Shown one piece after another: positions 1 to 9,314 of a stretch of DNA of 64,000 bases. This stretch comes from UBA7239 sp964509075. Its GTDB lineage: Bacteria; Pseudomonadota; Gammaproteobacteria; Pseudomonadales; UBA7239. The DNA lies in the NCBI GenBank assembly GCA_964509075.1, contig CAZDWC010000002.1:248001-312000 (forward strand), in the 5' to 3' direction. A model generated the notes under the pieces. That model worked only from the letters and a program-made list of their open reading frames with translations, was not told the origin of the DNA and made no database searches. The stretch's first letter is position 1, and every line of letters starts with the position of its first letter. Position numbers and translations under genes: made by a program.

Positions 1-905
1 GTGAAGTTGATGCCGTCTACACCATCGAGAACTTCGCAAGCATGCAGCAAGCCGCTGCGTGTACCGCGCGGCAAATCAATCTGCGTGGCATCACCGGTAA
101 TCACCGCTGTGGAGCCGAATCCGATGCGCGTAAGGAACATCTTCATCTGCGAACAGGTGGTGTTCTGGCTCTCGTCGAGAATGATGAAGGCATTGTTCAG
201 GGTGCGCCCGCGCATGTAGGCGAGCGGCGCCACTTCAATCACCTGCCGCTCCAGCAGTTTTCCCACCACTTCAAAACCGAGCATTTCGTACAGCGCGTCG
301 TAGAGAGGGCGCAAGTAAGGGTCAATTTTCTGTGCGAGATCACCGGGCAGGAAGCCGAGTTTTTCACCTGCCTCTACGGCCGGACGCACCAGCAACAAAC
401 GCTCGACCTTGTCGGCCAGCAAGGCCTCCACGGCACAGGCTACTGCCAGATAGGTTTTGCCGGTGCCGGCCGGGCCAATACCGAAACTGATGTCATGGCG
501 CTGGATAGCACGCACATAGGCGGTCTGCATGGCACCGCGCGCTTTCACCACACCTTTCTTGGTGCGGATTGCCACTGCCGCTTCAGCGGCTGAAGGTGCT
601 GCCAACGCATCGAGATTGGCATGTTGCAGATGCAGGTGTATCTGTTCGGGCGTCAGCTCCTGTCGGCCTTCGGTTTCGGCATAAAGGCTGCGCAAGAGTG
701 CGTCCGCCGACTGCGCCGCATCACTGGCACCACTGATGGCAAACACATTGCCGCGCGGATAGATCTGCACCTGCAAGCGCTGCTCGATCTGCTTCAGATG
801 CTGGTTGAGCTGGCCGCACAAACTGGCCAGTCGGCGCGTGTCTGCGGGCTCCAACGTCAGGGTGTGGGAGGTACTTGCGGATTCCAGGGGGATATCGGTT
901 TTCAA
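1..905 (-). CDS. phoH: PhoH-family ATPase (YbeZ-like), 3' end beyond window
   Basis: Cytoplasmic PhoH-type P-loop ATPase, a family linked to RNA and ribosome metabolism. The reverse strand reads without a stop from a TTG at 905 to the window edge, about 301 residues; E. coli YbeZ has about 346, so roughly 45 C-terminal residues are missing. The Walker A motif GPAGTGKTYLAV lies at 441-476 and a Walker B-like stretch FIILDESQNTT follows, as does the ITGDATQIDLPRG motif typical of PhoH. The TTG start is chosen because AGGG (914-911) lies six bases upstream and the N-terminus LTLEPADTRRLASLC matches YbeZ. The usual neighbours miaB and ybeY are not visible here: the gene upstream is a histidine kinase. 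Confidence 0.93.
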   Translation of the reverse strand, partial: MKTDIPLESASTSHTLTLEPADTRRLASLCGQLNQHLKQIEQRLQVQIYPRGNVFAISGASDAAQSADALLRSLYAETEGRQELTPEQIHLHLQHANLDALAAPSAAEAAVAIRTKKGVVKARGAMQTAYVRAIQRHDISFGIGPAGTGKTYLAVACAVEALLADKVERLLLVRPAVEAGEKLGFLPGDLAQKIDPYLRPLYDALYEMLGFEVVGKLLERQVIEVAPLAYMRGRTLNNAFIILDESQNTTCSQMKMFLTRIGFGSTAVITGDATQIDLPRGTRSGLLHACEVLDGVDGINF

Positions 906-1000
906 TGCTGCCCTGAAGCGCTCGCTGCGCAGTCTGTCGAAGGTCTAGGATATAACGGGAGCACGGCGGGAGAACAGCATTTTCATCAGTTGCTTGACCA

Positions 1001-3442
1001 TCAGTTGACCGGTGCCGCCGTCAGCGCGGGATGGCGCCTTTCCCCTGTCGGCGCGCTCCTTGCGGCAAGCATGGCAAATGCCTGATGCAGGGCATGAATG
1101 TCTATCGGCTTGGTGCATACCGCATCAGCACCGCCTTTGAGAATGTCCTGCTCGTCACCCTCCTGCAGCCAGGCGCTGAGTGCAATGATCCCCACGTTGC
1201 GCACCCGCTCATCCGCCAGAGCACGGATGCGGCGTATGGCAGTCAGCCCATCGGTACCCGGCATGTGTATATCCATCAATACACAATCAAAAACCTGCGC
1301 CTGCAAACGCTGCAACGCTTCTTCTGCCGAATTGGCCAACACCACGCGATGCCCCTCGTACTCGAGGATGCCCTTGGCGGCGATGCGATTGATCTCTGCA
1401 TCATCAACTACCAGCAACTGCAGCGATGCCACCGCTGCAGCCGGGCTGGCACCCTCGCCGTTCAACAGCAACTGCGCAGCGCCGACGCTGCCGGCCGACA
1501 AGGCGAGCGTAAAACAGAAGGTACTGCCACTGCCCTCCAGGCTTTCCACCGTGATGTCGCCACCCATAGCACGCGCCAGGTTGCGGCTGATGTTCAGGCC
1601 AAGGCCGGCACCACCAAAACGGCGCTGGATATCGCGCGCCTGGCTGAACGGCGTAAATATCTGCCGCTGAACGTCTTCCGACATACCAATACCGGAATCA
1701 ATCACACGAAAGCACAGGTTCAGGCTGGATCCCGTTGCCGACGATGATTCCACCTGCAACTTGACGATGCCGCGATCCGTGAATTTGATGGCGTTGGCCA
1801 ACAGGTTGATGAGGATCTGGCGAATGCGATTGACGTCACCATGCAGCACATTGGGCACCTGCGGCTCGACATGCGCCGAAAGAATCAAGCCTTTTTCTGT
1901 GGCTCGCCCTTCCATCAGCAGCACCAGACTGTCTACCAGCAAGCGCAAGTCAAAATCGCGCGGAACCACATCCAGTCGGTTGGCTTCCATACGTGAATAA
2001 TCAAGGGTGTCATTGAGCAACGACAACAACGCATCACCGGAATAACCAATCGTATTCACCAGCTTCTGCTGTGCCGCATTGAGCGAGGTATTGCCGAGTA
2101 TACGCACGATACTGAGCAGGCCGGCCAGCGGCGTACGGATTTCGTGGCTCATGATGGCCAGGAACGCCGACTTGATCTCGGTGGCCTGCTCGGCATTGAG
2201 CTTGGCGTGATGCAGCTGGCGAATGCGATCCGCCATGGCAAGACCGAACAACAACATTTCGATGGCACCGGCATTGGCAAACGCCAGTGGCTGCGGCGCA
2301 TCAAACGGCAGCACCCGCAGATAGGACAAGCCGGTGACAAACAAACCCAGCGTCACCAGACCATGCCCCACGATAATAAAACGTGCCGGACGATAGCCCT
2401 TGGCCATGCGCCAGATACTGCTGGAGAGCATCAACAATGACAGCGGCAGAATCGCGAGCCAATACAGGAGAAACAATGCCGAGGCGTGCACAAACGGAAA
2501 GGCACACAGTGCAGCCGCAACAAGAATTGTCGCCAGACCATATATCCCGTTAAGCAAAGGATGATCGCGATTGATATTGAGAAAATCACGCGTGAACAGC
2601 AATGCAAACAGCGCCGAACCCAACTGGGTCAGCGCCGCGACATGTCGCGCCGGATCGGTATAGCCCGTCAACTGCCATAACACCCCAAAATAACTGCTCC
2701 AGGTCACCGTGACACAGAGACCGGAAAGCATGTACCACAGGTAAATGCGGTCTTGCGTGCCAATGAAAATGAAAAGGTTATACATCGCCAGCGCCAGCAT
2801 CATGCCGATATAAAGCACAGCCAAGGTCTGATAGCTGCCAAATGTCGAATAGTGATACTGGCTGGTGTCCAGATGCACATACAAGCTGCCCTCGAACAAC
2901 ACGGAGCGCGCCTTGATCAACACCAGCTGCGTACTGTTGGCCGGAAGTTGCACCGGGAACACATGGCCAGGGCCGACATAGCGGCGCTCCGTCGGCGGAT
3001 GCTCCATGCCACCGCGCAAGTACTGATCGGCGCGCTGACCCGCTTCGTCCCGCACCAGGATTTCGATGTCATCGGTGCGACTGTGCGTAAAATTGAGAAA
3101 CCATTCTTCCTGCGCTGTCGCATTCTGGATTTCGATGACCAACCAGTACTGCCCACCGAGCGCACTGATCTTGCCGCTTGGCTCCTGCAACATACTGCGC
3201 CAGGGGCGAGAGTTGTCACGGAAGGACGCCATATCCCAGCGCTGTTCAGGATCGTGCACGATATAGCCGGACTTGATCAGGTTGATGGACTGAGTGAGAT
3301 CAGTGAGGATGACCTTGGCAAAAGGGCGACTCTCGTCCGCCTGCGCTCCGCAGCAGAACAGGCAGCCACCCAGCAGTAGAGCCAGCAGCAACCGGAGTGG
3401 GCGCAGGAGGGTTGGCATGGGCGGGAAGCAATCCGTAGTCAT
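1001..3442 (-). CDS. 7TM-DISM hybrid sensor histidine kinase
   Basis: Inner-membrane hybrid kinase of 813 residues. In order: a signal peptide (about residues 9-35), a periplasmic 7TMR-DISM extracellular domain (about 40-190), seven transmembrane helices (about 200-405), HisKA with the H-box SHEIRTPLAG (His near 433), HATPase_c with DSGIGM and GGAGLGL boxes, and a C-terminal receiver domain whose phosphoacceptor Asp lies in VLMDIHMPG near residue 724. There is no Hpt domain, so phosphate probably passes to an Hpt or regulator encoded elsewhere. An upstream TTG at 3469 would add nine residues, but ATG 3442 has AAAGGA ten bases upstream and is preferred. DISM domains are thought to bind carbohydrates or related ligands; the signal here is unknown. 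Confidence 0.9.
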   Translation of the reverse strand: MTTDCFPPMPTLLRPLRLLLALLLGGCLFCCGAQADESRPFAKVILTDLTQSINLIKSGYIVHDPEQRWDMASFRDNSRPWRSMLQEPSGKISALGGQYWLVIEIQNATAQEEWFLNFTHSRTDDIEILVRDEAGQRADQYLRGGMEHPPTERRYVGPGHVFPVQLPANSTQLVLIKARSVLFEGSLYVHLDTSQYHYSTFGSYQTLAVLYIGMMLALAMYNLFIFIGTQDRIYLWYMLSGLCVTVTWSSYFGVLWQLTGYTDPARHVAALTQLGSALFALLFTRDFLNINRDHPLLNGIYGLATILVAAALCAFPFVHASALFLLYWLAILPLSLLMLSSSIWRMAKGYRPARFIIVGHGLVTLGLFVTGLSYLRVLPFDAPQPLAFANAGAIEMLLFGLAMADRIRQLHHAKLNAEQATEIKSAFLAIMSHEIRTPLAGLLSIVRILGNTSLNAAQQKLVNTIGYSGDALLSLLNDTLDYSRMEANRLDVVPRDFDLRLLVDSLVLLMEGRATEKGLILSAHVEPQVPNVLHGDVNRIRQILINLLANAIKFTDRGIVKLQVESSSATGSSLNLCFRVIDSGIGMSEDVQRQIFTPFSQARDIQRRFGGAGLGLNISRNLARAMGGDITVESLEGSGSTFCFTLALSAGSVGAAQLLLNGEGASPAAAVASLQLLVVDDAEINRIAAKGILEYEGHRVVLANSAEEALQRLQAQVFDCVLMDIHMPGTDGLTAIRRIRALADERVRNVGIIALSAWLQEGDEQDILKGGADAVCTKPIDIHALHQAFAMLAARSAPTGERRHPALTAAPVN

Positions 3443-3516
3443 TGCAGGGAATCCTTTCGAGTAAAACAAAATCGGCGCCGGAACTCAATCCGCGCGCCAC
3501 GCCTGCAGAAAAGCGC

Positions 3517-4119
3517 TTACAGCTTGCCGGCGTTGTCTTTCAGATAAGCCGCCACGCCAGACGGATTGGCCCGCATGCCGGCATCACCCTTTTGCCAGCC
3601 CGCCGGGCACACGTCACCATGAGCCTCGTGGAATTGCAGGGCATCCACCAGACGCAACAATTCATCGATATTGCGGCCCAACGGCAGGTCATTGATGATC
3701 TGGCTGCGCACCACACCGCGCCGATCCAGCAGAAAGGCACCGCGAAATGCCACACCGCCATCCGTCTGCACATCGTAATCACGGCAGATCTGCTGGGTGA
3801 GATCCGCCGCCATGGTGTAGCGCACCGGGCCGATGCCACCCTCAGCAATCGCCGTGTTGCGCCAGGCGTTGTGGGTGAAGTGGGAGTCAATCGACACCGC
3901 CACCACCTCAACACCGCGCGCATCAAATTCTTCCATGCGATGATCAAGAGCGATCAGCTCGGACGGGCAGACAAAAGTGAAATCCAGCGGGTAAAAAAAG
4001 ATCAGCCCGTACCTGCCACCGAGCGCCGCCGCCAGATTGAATTGCTCGACAATCTCGCCCGTTGCCAACACGGCCGGGCAGGTGAAATCGGGAGCGGGCT
4101 TGCCTACCAGTACAGCCAT
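3517..4119 (-). CDS. typical 2-Cys peroxiredoxin (AhpC/TSA family)
   Basis: Cytosolic thiol peroxidase of 200 residues that reduces hydrogen peroxide and alkyl hydroperoxides. The peroxidatic cysteine is C51 in FYPLDFTFVCPSE and the resolving cysteine is C171 in GDVCPAGW, the arrangement of typical 2-Cys enzymes of the Prx1/AhpC class. It lies 47 bases downstream of a monothiol glutaredoxin gene on the same strand, so the two are probably co-transcribed as a redox pair. No ahpF-like reductase is adjacent, so thioredoxin or glutaredoxin is the likely reductant. Confidence 0.95.
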   Translation of the reverse strand: MAVLVGKPAPDFTCPAVLATGEIVEQFNLAAALGGRYGLIFFYPLDFTFVCPSELIALDHRMEEFDARGVEVVAVSIDSHFTHNAWRNTAIAEGGIGPVRYTMAADLTQQICRDYDVQTDGGVAFRGAFLLDRRGVVRSQIINDLPLGRNIDELLRLVDALQFHEAHGDVCPAGWQKGDAGMRANPSGVAAYLKDNAGKL

Positions 4120-4166
4120 GCTGTTTCTCCTTGCTCTGCCATCTTAGCGGCCTGAAGGACGGGCGA

Positions 4167-4475
4167 TCAGCCCGCTGCAGCTTCCTTGATCAACGGAGCC
4201 AGTTCGCCCTTGGCATGCATCTCGGTCACGATGTCGCAACCGCCAATCAGCTCACCTTTCACCCACAACTGCGGAAAGGTCGGCCAGTTGCCATAGCGAG
4301 GCAGATTGGCGCGAACTTCGGGGTTGGACAGCACATCCACATAGGCAAAACGCTCACCACAACCCATCAGCGCCTCTACGGTGCGGGCAGAAAAACCGCA
4401 CTGCGGTGCATTCGGGCTGCCTTTCATGTACAGGATGATGGCATTGCCTTCGATCTGCTCTTTGATTTGATCCAT
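4167..4475 (-). CDS. grxD: monothiol glutaredoxin Grx4 (CGFS type)
   Basis: A 102-residue monothiol glutaredoxin with the active site CGFS (C26) in SPNAPQCGFSA, followed by WPTFPQLWVKGELIGGCDI, which forms the glutathione-binding groove. In this family CGFS proteins carry and deliver [2Fe-2S] clusters, usually with a BolA partner, rather than reducing disulfides. ATG 4475 is preferred over a TTG at 4499 because E. coli GrxD begins at the equivalent residue. It is the first gene of a probable two-gene unit with the peroxiredoxin downstream. Confidence 0.95.
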   Translation of the reverse strand: MDQIKEQIEGNAIILYMKGSPNAPQCGFSARTVEALMGCGERFAYVDVLSNPEVRANLPRYGNWPTFPQLWVKGELIGGCDIVTEMHAKGELAPLIKEAAAG

Positions 4476-4646
4476 GATATCCACGCTGAAACCTCGCAAT
4501 CAGTGGAAACGGGAAAGCCGGCATTCTAGCCGGCAGGCGCTCAAAATACGACCATACGAAGTGAGGGGGTAGTGATGGCCTGCTTGCCCAGTTGGCCGCA
4601 CATCAGAGTCACAATACTCAGAATTCATAGAGGAGGCCTCTGGAGA

Positions 4647-4675
4647 TTGCAAAACTAGAGGTTCGATATTATGTT
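4647..4675 (+). promoter_or_regulatory. candidate sigma-70 promoter of the FG-GAP gene
   Basis: TTGCAA (4647-4652), a 17-base spacer and TATGTT (4670-4675), ending 42 bases before ATG 4718. Each hexamer matches four of six consensus positions. This is a weak, pattern-only call in a 240-base intergenic stretch that otherwise shows no clear signal apart from a short GCCGGC repeat pair at 4517-4534. Confidence 0.3.
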
Positions 4676-4717
4676 GCGCACACCCTCTGGACACATATCA
4701 ATTCACGTGAAAATCAC

Positions 4718-7700
4718 ATGGACGGTCACATAAAATCAATACAGCTATTACGCTTTGCACTTTCAATAGTTTTACTGGCAGGGTTGACGGCAGCTTATGC
4801 TGCAGATTCTGACCTCGACGGAGTACCTGACTCTGTCGATCCCGCACCAAACGACGTTCTGGTTACAGGTTATCAACCTTCCTGGTTAGGTAAGTTCAGC
4901 GGCGAGAGTGTCAATGATCTATTTGGTCAGTCAGTGAGCAGTGCGGGTGATGTGAACAATGATGGCCACATGGATGTGATAGTAGGGGCGCCCTACGATG
5001 ACAACAATGGCGACAGCTCCGGCTCAGCACGTATTTTCAGCGGCGTGAATGGCACCCTGCTCTACACTTTCAATGGTGACAGTGCCAATGACTTTTTTGG
5101 TAGTTCTGTCAGCGGCGCAGGGGATGTGAACAAAGACGGTTATGCTGATGTGATCGTTGGAACACCTTATGATGACAGCAATGGGCAAAATTCCGGCTCA
5201 GCACGCATTTTGAGTGGCGCCGACGGCGCCATCCTCTACACATTGAATGGCGACAGCGCCAATGATCTATTTGGCAATGCCGTAAGCGATGCAGGCGATG
5301 TCAACAACGACGGCTACGCCGATGTGATAGTGGGCGCGTATCAGGATGACAATCACGGCACAAATTCAGGCTCAGCGCGCATTTTCAGCGGTGCAAATGG
5401 CTCCATTCTTTATACCTTCAATGGCGACAACACCGGCGATTCTTTTGGCTGGTCTGTCCGCAACGCAGGCGATGTAAACCTCGATGGCTACTCCGATATC
5501 ATCGTCGGCGCCTATCAGGATGACAACAACGGCCTTGATTCCGGCATGGCGCGTATTTTCAGCGGTGCCAATGGCACTATTCTTCGCACCCTCAATGGTG
5601 ATGGTGCCGGCGACCATTTTGGTTATGCCGTAAGCAATGCAGGTGACATCAATAAAGACGGCAAAGCCGATGTAGTCGTGGGAGCATATAAAGATGACAA
5701 CAACGGTACGGATTCCGGCTCTATAAGAGTCTTCAATGGTGCCAATGGTGCAATCATCTACACCTTCAACGGCGACAATGCTGGCGATTATTTTGGCTAT
5801 ACAGTAAGCGCTGCAGGGGATGTAAACAAGGATGGTTACCCCGATGTAATCGTGGGAGCATACAAAGATGACGACGGTGGTGGCGACGCTGGCTCTGCGC
5901 GCATTTTCAGTGGGGCCAATGGCTCAATTCTCTACTCATACAATGGCGACAGTGCCGGTGACTTATTTGGCTATACAGTGAGTGCTGCAGGCGATGTAGA
6001 TAAAGACGGTTATGCCGATGTGATCGTGGGCGCGTATCAGGACGATGGTAAGGCCAACAACGGAGGTTCTGCATATATTTTCAGTGGCGCTGCCTTCTTG
6101 CAACAAACTGCAGATACTGATGCAGATGACATTGTGAATACGATGGATCCAGATGATGACAATGACGGCATGTCTGACATATGGGAAGCGCTCCACCGCT
6201 TTAACTTACTACTGAATGAGGGACAAGCAGCAACCGACCTAGACGGGGATGGATTGAGTAATCTGCAAGAATCTCTTTTGAACTCTAACCCCAACTCCAC
6301 TGATACCGACTTGGACGGCATCTCCGACGCTAAAGACCCTGCGCCAACCGATGGCCTCGTCACCGGTTACCACCCACCGTGGATTGCCACATTCAACGGC
6401 GACAGTGCCGGCGATCAGTTTGGCTATGTGGTCAGTGGTGCAGGTGACGTGAACAAAGATGGTTATGCCGATGTTGTAATAGGGGCATGGCAGGACGACA
6501 ACAACGGTAGTAATTCAGGCTCCGCACACATTTTTAGTGGTTCAAATAGTGCGATTCTCTATACCTTCTACGGAGACAGTACTGATGATTATTTTGGGCG
6601 AGCCGTCAGTGGTGCCGGCGATGTTAACCGGGACGGCTACGCCGATGTGATCGTAGGGGCGCATGGTGATGACAACAACGGCAGCGCATCAGGCTCCGCA
6701 CGAATTTTCAGCGGCGCGAATGGCTCGATCCTGTACACATTCAATGGCGACAGCGCGGCCGATCTGTTTGGCAGCTCAGTCAGTGGCGCAGGCGATGTCA
6801 ACGACGACGGCTACGCCGATGTCATCGTGGGTGCATTTCAAGATGACAACAATGGCAACGACTCCGGCTCTGCACACATCTTTAGCGGCGCCAATGGAGA
6901 AACCCTCTATACCTTCAATGGCGATAGCGCTGAAGACTATTTTGGCTGGTCAGTGAGCGGCGCAGGTGATGTAAATCGCGATGGTTATGCTGATGTAATC
7001 GTGGGAGCATACGGCGATGACAACACTAGTGACAGAGCTGGCTCTGCACGCATTTTTAGTGGTGCCAACGGAGAAATCCTCTACACCTTCGATGGCGACA
7101 GCGCCAACGACAAATTTGGCGACGCAGTGAGTGCTGCAGGCGATGTGAACAATGACGGTTACACGGATGTGATAGTAGGGGCACCTCAAGATGACAATAA
7201 TGGAGACAACTCTGGTTCAGCACGCATATTCAGCGGCATTAATGGCTCCCTGCTCTACACTTTCAATGGCGACAACTCCAATGACTTATTTGGCACTTCC
7301 GTCAGCGGTGCAGGCGATGTCAACAAAGATGGCTATACCGACGTCATAGTGGGCGCATATTCCGATGACAACAACGGTGACGCATCTGGCTCCGCTCGTA
7401 TTTTCAGCGGTGCAAACGGTACCATTCTCTACACGTTCAATGGTGATAATCTGCAGGATTATTTTGGTATTGCCGCTAGCGGTGCCGGCGACGTCAACAA
7501 TGATGGCTACGCAGATTTAATCGTTGGGGCTTATTACGATGACAACAATGGCAATGCTTCCGGCAGTGCACGCCTATTTAGTGGTGCAATGTTTTTGCAA
7601 CAAGTAACAGATACGGACAGCGATGGTGCTGTAAATACTATGGACATTGATGACGACAACGATAGCATAACTGATGAGACTGATAACTTTCCGATCGATA

Positions 7701-7870
7701 CTGACAATGACGCCATCAACAATATTGACGACCCTGACGATGATGGCGACAACATCCCCGATTACATCGACGCTGAACCATTAAACGCAGGAATTGCCAG
7801 AGAGCGCACGCTATTATTAAACACCCCTTACAGAGGCTCCTCTGTAAGAGAAAACACTGCGGCACAGTAA
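4718..7870 (+). CDS. secreted FG-GAP/TSP3 protein, two seven-repeat propellers
   Basis: A 1050-residue exported protein. A signal peptide ends near TAAYA-A (residue 28). A thrombospondin-3-like calcium stretch (DSDLDGVPDSVDPAP) and the linker LVTGYQPSW lead into seven tandem 58-residue FG-GAP repeats (about 65-468). A second TSP3-like stretch with the same LVTGYxPxW linker then leads into seven more repeats (about 564-967), and a Asp-rich TSP3-like tail follows. Each repeat has the pattern DxFGxxVSxAGDVNxDGYxDVIVGA, combining an integrin-alpha FG-GAP motif with a calcium loop. Two seven-bladed beta-propellers are the natural reading. No PEP-CTERM, LPxTG or beta-barrel anchor is seen at the C-terminus. 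It stands alone, flanked by unrelated genes. Cell-surface adhesion or matrix function is inference only. Confidence 0.9.
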   Translation: MDGHIKSIQLLRFALSIVLLAGLTAAYAADSDLDGVPDSVDPAPNDVLVTGYQPSWLGKFSGESVNDLFGQSVSSAGDVNNDGHMDVIVGAPYDDNNGDSSGSARIFSGVNGTLLYTFNGDSANDFFGSSVSGAGDVNKDGYADVIVGTPYDDSNGQNSGSARILSGADGAILYTLNGDSANDLFGNAVSDAGDVNNDGYADVIVGAYQDDNHGTNSGSARIFSGANGSILYTFNGDNTGDSFGWSVRNAGDVNLDGYSDIIVGAYQDDNNGLDSGMARIFSGANGTILRTLNGDGAGDHFGYAVSNAGDINKDGKADVVVGAYKDDNNGTDSGSIRVFNGANGAIIYTFNGDNAGDYFGYTVSAAGDVNKDGYPDVIVGAYKDDDGGGDAGSARIFSGANGSILYSYNGDSAGDLFGYTVSAAGDVDKDGYADVIVGAYQDDGKANNGGSAYIFSGAAFLQQTADTDADDIVNTMDPDDDNDGMSDIWEALHRFNLLLNEGQAATDLDGDGLSNLQESLLNSNPNSTDTDLDGISDAKDPAPTDGLVTGYHPPWIATFNGDSAGDQFGYVVSGAGDVNKDGYADVVIGAWQDDNNGSNSGSAHIFSGSNSAILYTFYGDSTDDYFGRAVSGAGDVNRDGYADVIVGAHGDDNNGSASGSARIFSGANGSILYTFNGDSAADLFGSSVSGAGDVNDDGYADVIVGAFQDDNNGNDSGSAHIFSGANGETLYTFNGDSAEDYFGWSVSGAGDVNRDGYADVIVGAYGDDNTSDRAGSARIFSGANGEILYTFDGDSANDKFGDAVSAAGDVNNDGYTDVIVGAPQDDNNGDNSGSARIFSGINGSLLYTFNGDNSNDLFGTSVSGAGDVNKDGYTDVIVGAYSDDNNGDASGSARIFSGANGTILYTFNGDNLQDYFGIAASGAGDVNNDGYADLIVGAYYDDNNGNASGSARLFSGAMFLQQVTDTDSDGAVNTMDIDDDNDSITDETDNFPIDTDNDAINNIDDPDDDGDNIPDYIDAEPLNAGIARERTLLLNTPYRGSSVRENTAAQ
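4910..6120 (+). repeat. first block of seven 174-bp FG-GAP coding repeats
   Basis: Seven in-frame units of about 58 codons, each starting near a (A/T)xDxFG motif and ending with ILYTFNGDx. The block closes with the sequence FLQQTADTD. Units differ at many third positions, so this is an old, diverged array, not a recent microsatellite-like expansion. Confidence 0.85.
6407..7620 (+). repeat. second block of seven 174-bp FG-GAP coding repeats
   Basis: Seven further units in the same register as the first block, offset by exactly 1497 bp (499 codons) from its start and closing with the matching FLQQVTDTD. Both blocks are introduced by the same DPAPxDxLVTGYxPxW linker, so the duplicated unit is linker, seven repeats and closing motif. 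Confidence 0.85.
7827..7848. repeat. perfect 10-bp inverted repeat inside the FG-GAP 3' end
   Basis: CTTACAGAGG (7827-7836), two bases, then CCTCTGTAAG (7839-7848), 20 bases before the stop codon and inside the reading frame. It is followed by AGAAAACACT, so there is no T-tract. It may be a hairpin acting as a 3' stabiliser or rho-dependent end; no function can be assigned. Confidence 0.5.
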
Positions 7871-8030
7871 ACCACGCAAACGTCACCAACCAAAAGACAA
7901 CTGCTTTCCCCTACTAAACCACCCGAAAACCAAACACGGGTGACAGCGCATTTCGACCAAACCGAAAACTCTAAAAGCATTGAAGTAAATACTTACAGCG
8001 CGACCAACAGCAACAACACAATCTGCTCGA

Positions 8031-9146
8031 TCAACTGCTTTTTGCCTGCTGATACGGATGCTTCCACACCACCTTCGGCGCCGGCAACTGCTGCACGGCC
8101 GCTGCAAAATCAGCACTGTTTTGTTGCCACGCGGCGATGAATGCATCTTCATATGCATAATCAAACGGATCGCCCAGGTTCTGCTCGGCCTCACTACCAT
8201 CTGCCAGCGGGTTGCTCAGGTAATAATCCACCGTACGCGCCAGCGCCTCCTCCACACTCACCACATCACGATATCCCAACTGCTGTTTCAACTTGCCGAT
8301 ATCCATCACACAGTGATGGCGATACAACAGCTGCGGCGGCGTGGCGCGAAAACCTGCCGGCAATGCGTCAAAGGGAATACTCACCGTTTCAAAACGATGC
8401 TGCAAAATCTCGCCCAGCATCTCTACCCATTGCTGGTTGCACAACAGCCGGTCATCACAGACGTTGTAGATTTCACCCGCACAGGCTTGCGGCTTTTCCA
8501 CGGCGAGCGTGATGGCATGCGCGACATTTTCCGAAAAGCCGCGCGACACCATTGTCAATCCACCGGCAGGCATGATCAACGGCACACGTTTTTCGCGTGC
8601 GCGGCGAATCAAGCCCCATTCCGCAGGGCAGATATTGTTCGGACCGTACACCAGCGGATAACGGAAATGCGTGACATTGAACAGACCCTGCGCGTGCAAG
8701 GCCATCACCTCGTCTTCGGTCTTGCGCACCATTTGTGAAAAACGGTCTTCGGTATCTGCACGTGACAACGGATGATTTTCAGCGAGAAACAGTGGCGTAG
8801 GTTGTGTGGTTTCCCACGGGTTGGGCGCCATCATCTCGCCCCAGCCCTTGTAAACCGGCGCCGCACCGCCGACGGAAATCAAACGTGCGGTCTTGCCAAC
8901 CAGCACTTGTGCCACGTGCCGCAGGCGACCATACATCGCGATCGCCACATCAAATTGCTTGCCTTCGAGCGCAACCGCCAGCGATTCCTTGTCGTTCGGA
9001 TCAGCGATGATGCGCGCCACGCTGTCAGGCAGATCCGGCTTGTGCACACCGCGATGCAGGATAGTCACCGCGCAACCGCGCGCCAGCAAGTTGCGCACAA
9101 TCACAGTGCCAGTGACGCCTGCACCACCGATTACCAATACTTTCAT
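8031..9146 (-). CDS. atypical NAD(P)-dependent epimerase/dehydratase (SDR)
   Basis: A 371-residue cytosolic Rossmann-fold protein of the extended/atypical SDR type. The nucleotide motif GGAGVTG occupies residues 7-13 and FRYPLVYGPNN fits the core of NAD-dependent epimerases; the C-terminal half is the variable substrate-binding part. ATG 9146 is preferred because AGGAG lies seven bases upstream, although the frame stays open to 9305. It is divergent from the transporter starting at 9315. Substrate unknown. Confidence 0.85.
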   Translation of the reverse strand: MKVLVIGGAGVTGTVIVRNLLARGCAVTILHRGVHKPDLPDSVARIIADPNDKESLAVALEGKQFDVAIAMYGRLRHVAQVLVGKTARLISVGGAAPVYKGWGEMMAPNPWETTQPTPLFLAENHPLSRADTEDRFSQMVRKTEDEVMALHAQGLFNVTHFRYPLVYGPNNICPAEWGLIRRAREKRVPLIMPAGGLTMVSRGFSENVAHAITLAVEKPQACAGEIYNVCDDRLLCNQQWVEMLGEILQHRFETVSIPFDALPAGFRATPPQLLYRHHCVMDIGKLKQQLGYRDVVSVEEALARTVDYYLSNPLADGSEAEQNLGDPFDYAYEDAFIAAWQQNSADFAAAVQQLPAPKVVWKHPYQQAKSS

Positions 9147-9314
9147 GCCCTGCTCCTGAAACGCTTTTATCACGTACCGATTATTGTCATAACGCAAGCC
9201 GGGCGCCATCCGCCAAAGCGCAGATGGCGCCAGACCGAAGTTTGACGTGCAGCTCCGGCTGCGGTGCATTACCATGAAACAGCACTGACCGTAAAAAAAG
9301 AGCAATTTGCCCGC

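Noticed and set aside
1001..1080. Possible overlap of phoH promoter with the histidine kinase 3' end
   Set aside because: No promoter-like hexamers at acceptable distance from TTG 905; co-transcription with the kinase gene is as likely.
4517..4534. GCCGGC-ATTCTA-GCCGGC hairpin upstream of grxD
   Set aside because: GCCGGC is itself palindromic, so a pair of such hexamers is likely by chance in GC-rich DNA; no T-tract follows.
4910..7620. Tandem repeats in the FG-GAP gene as a CRISPR or satellite array
   Set aside because: Repeats are in frame, 174 bp long, diverged at third positions and encode FG-GAP units.
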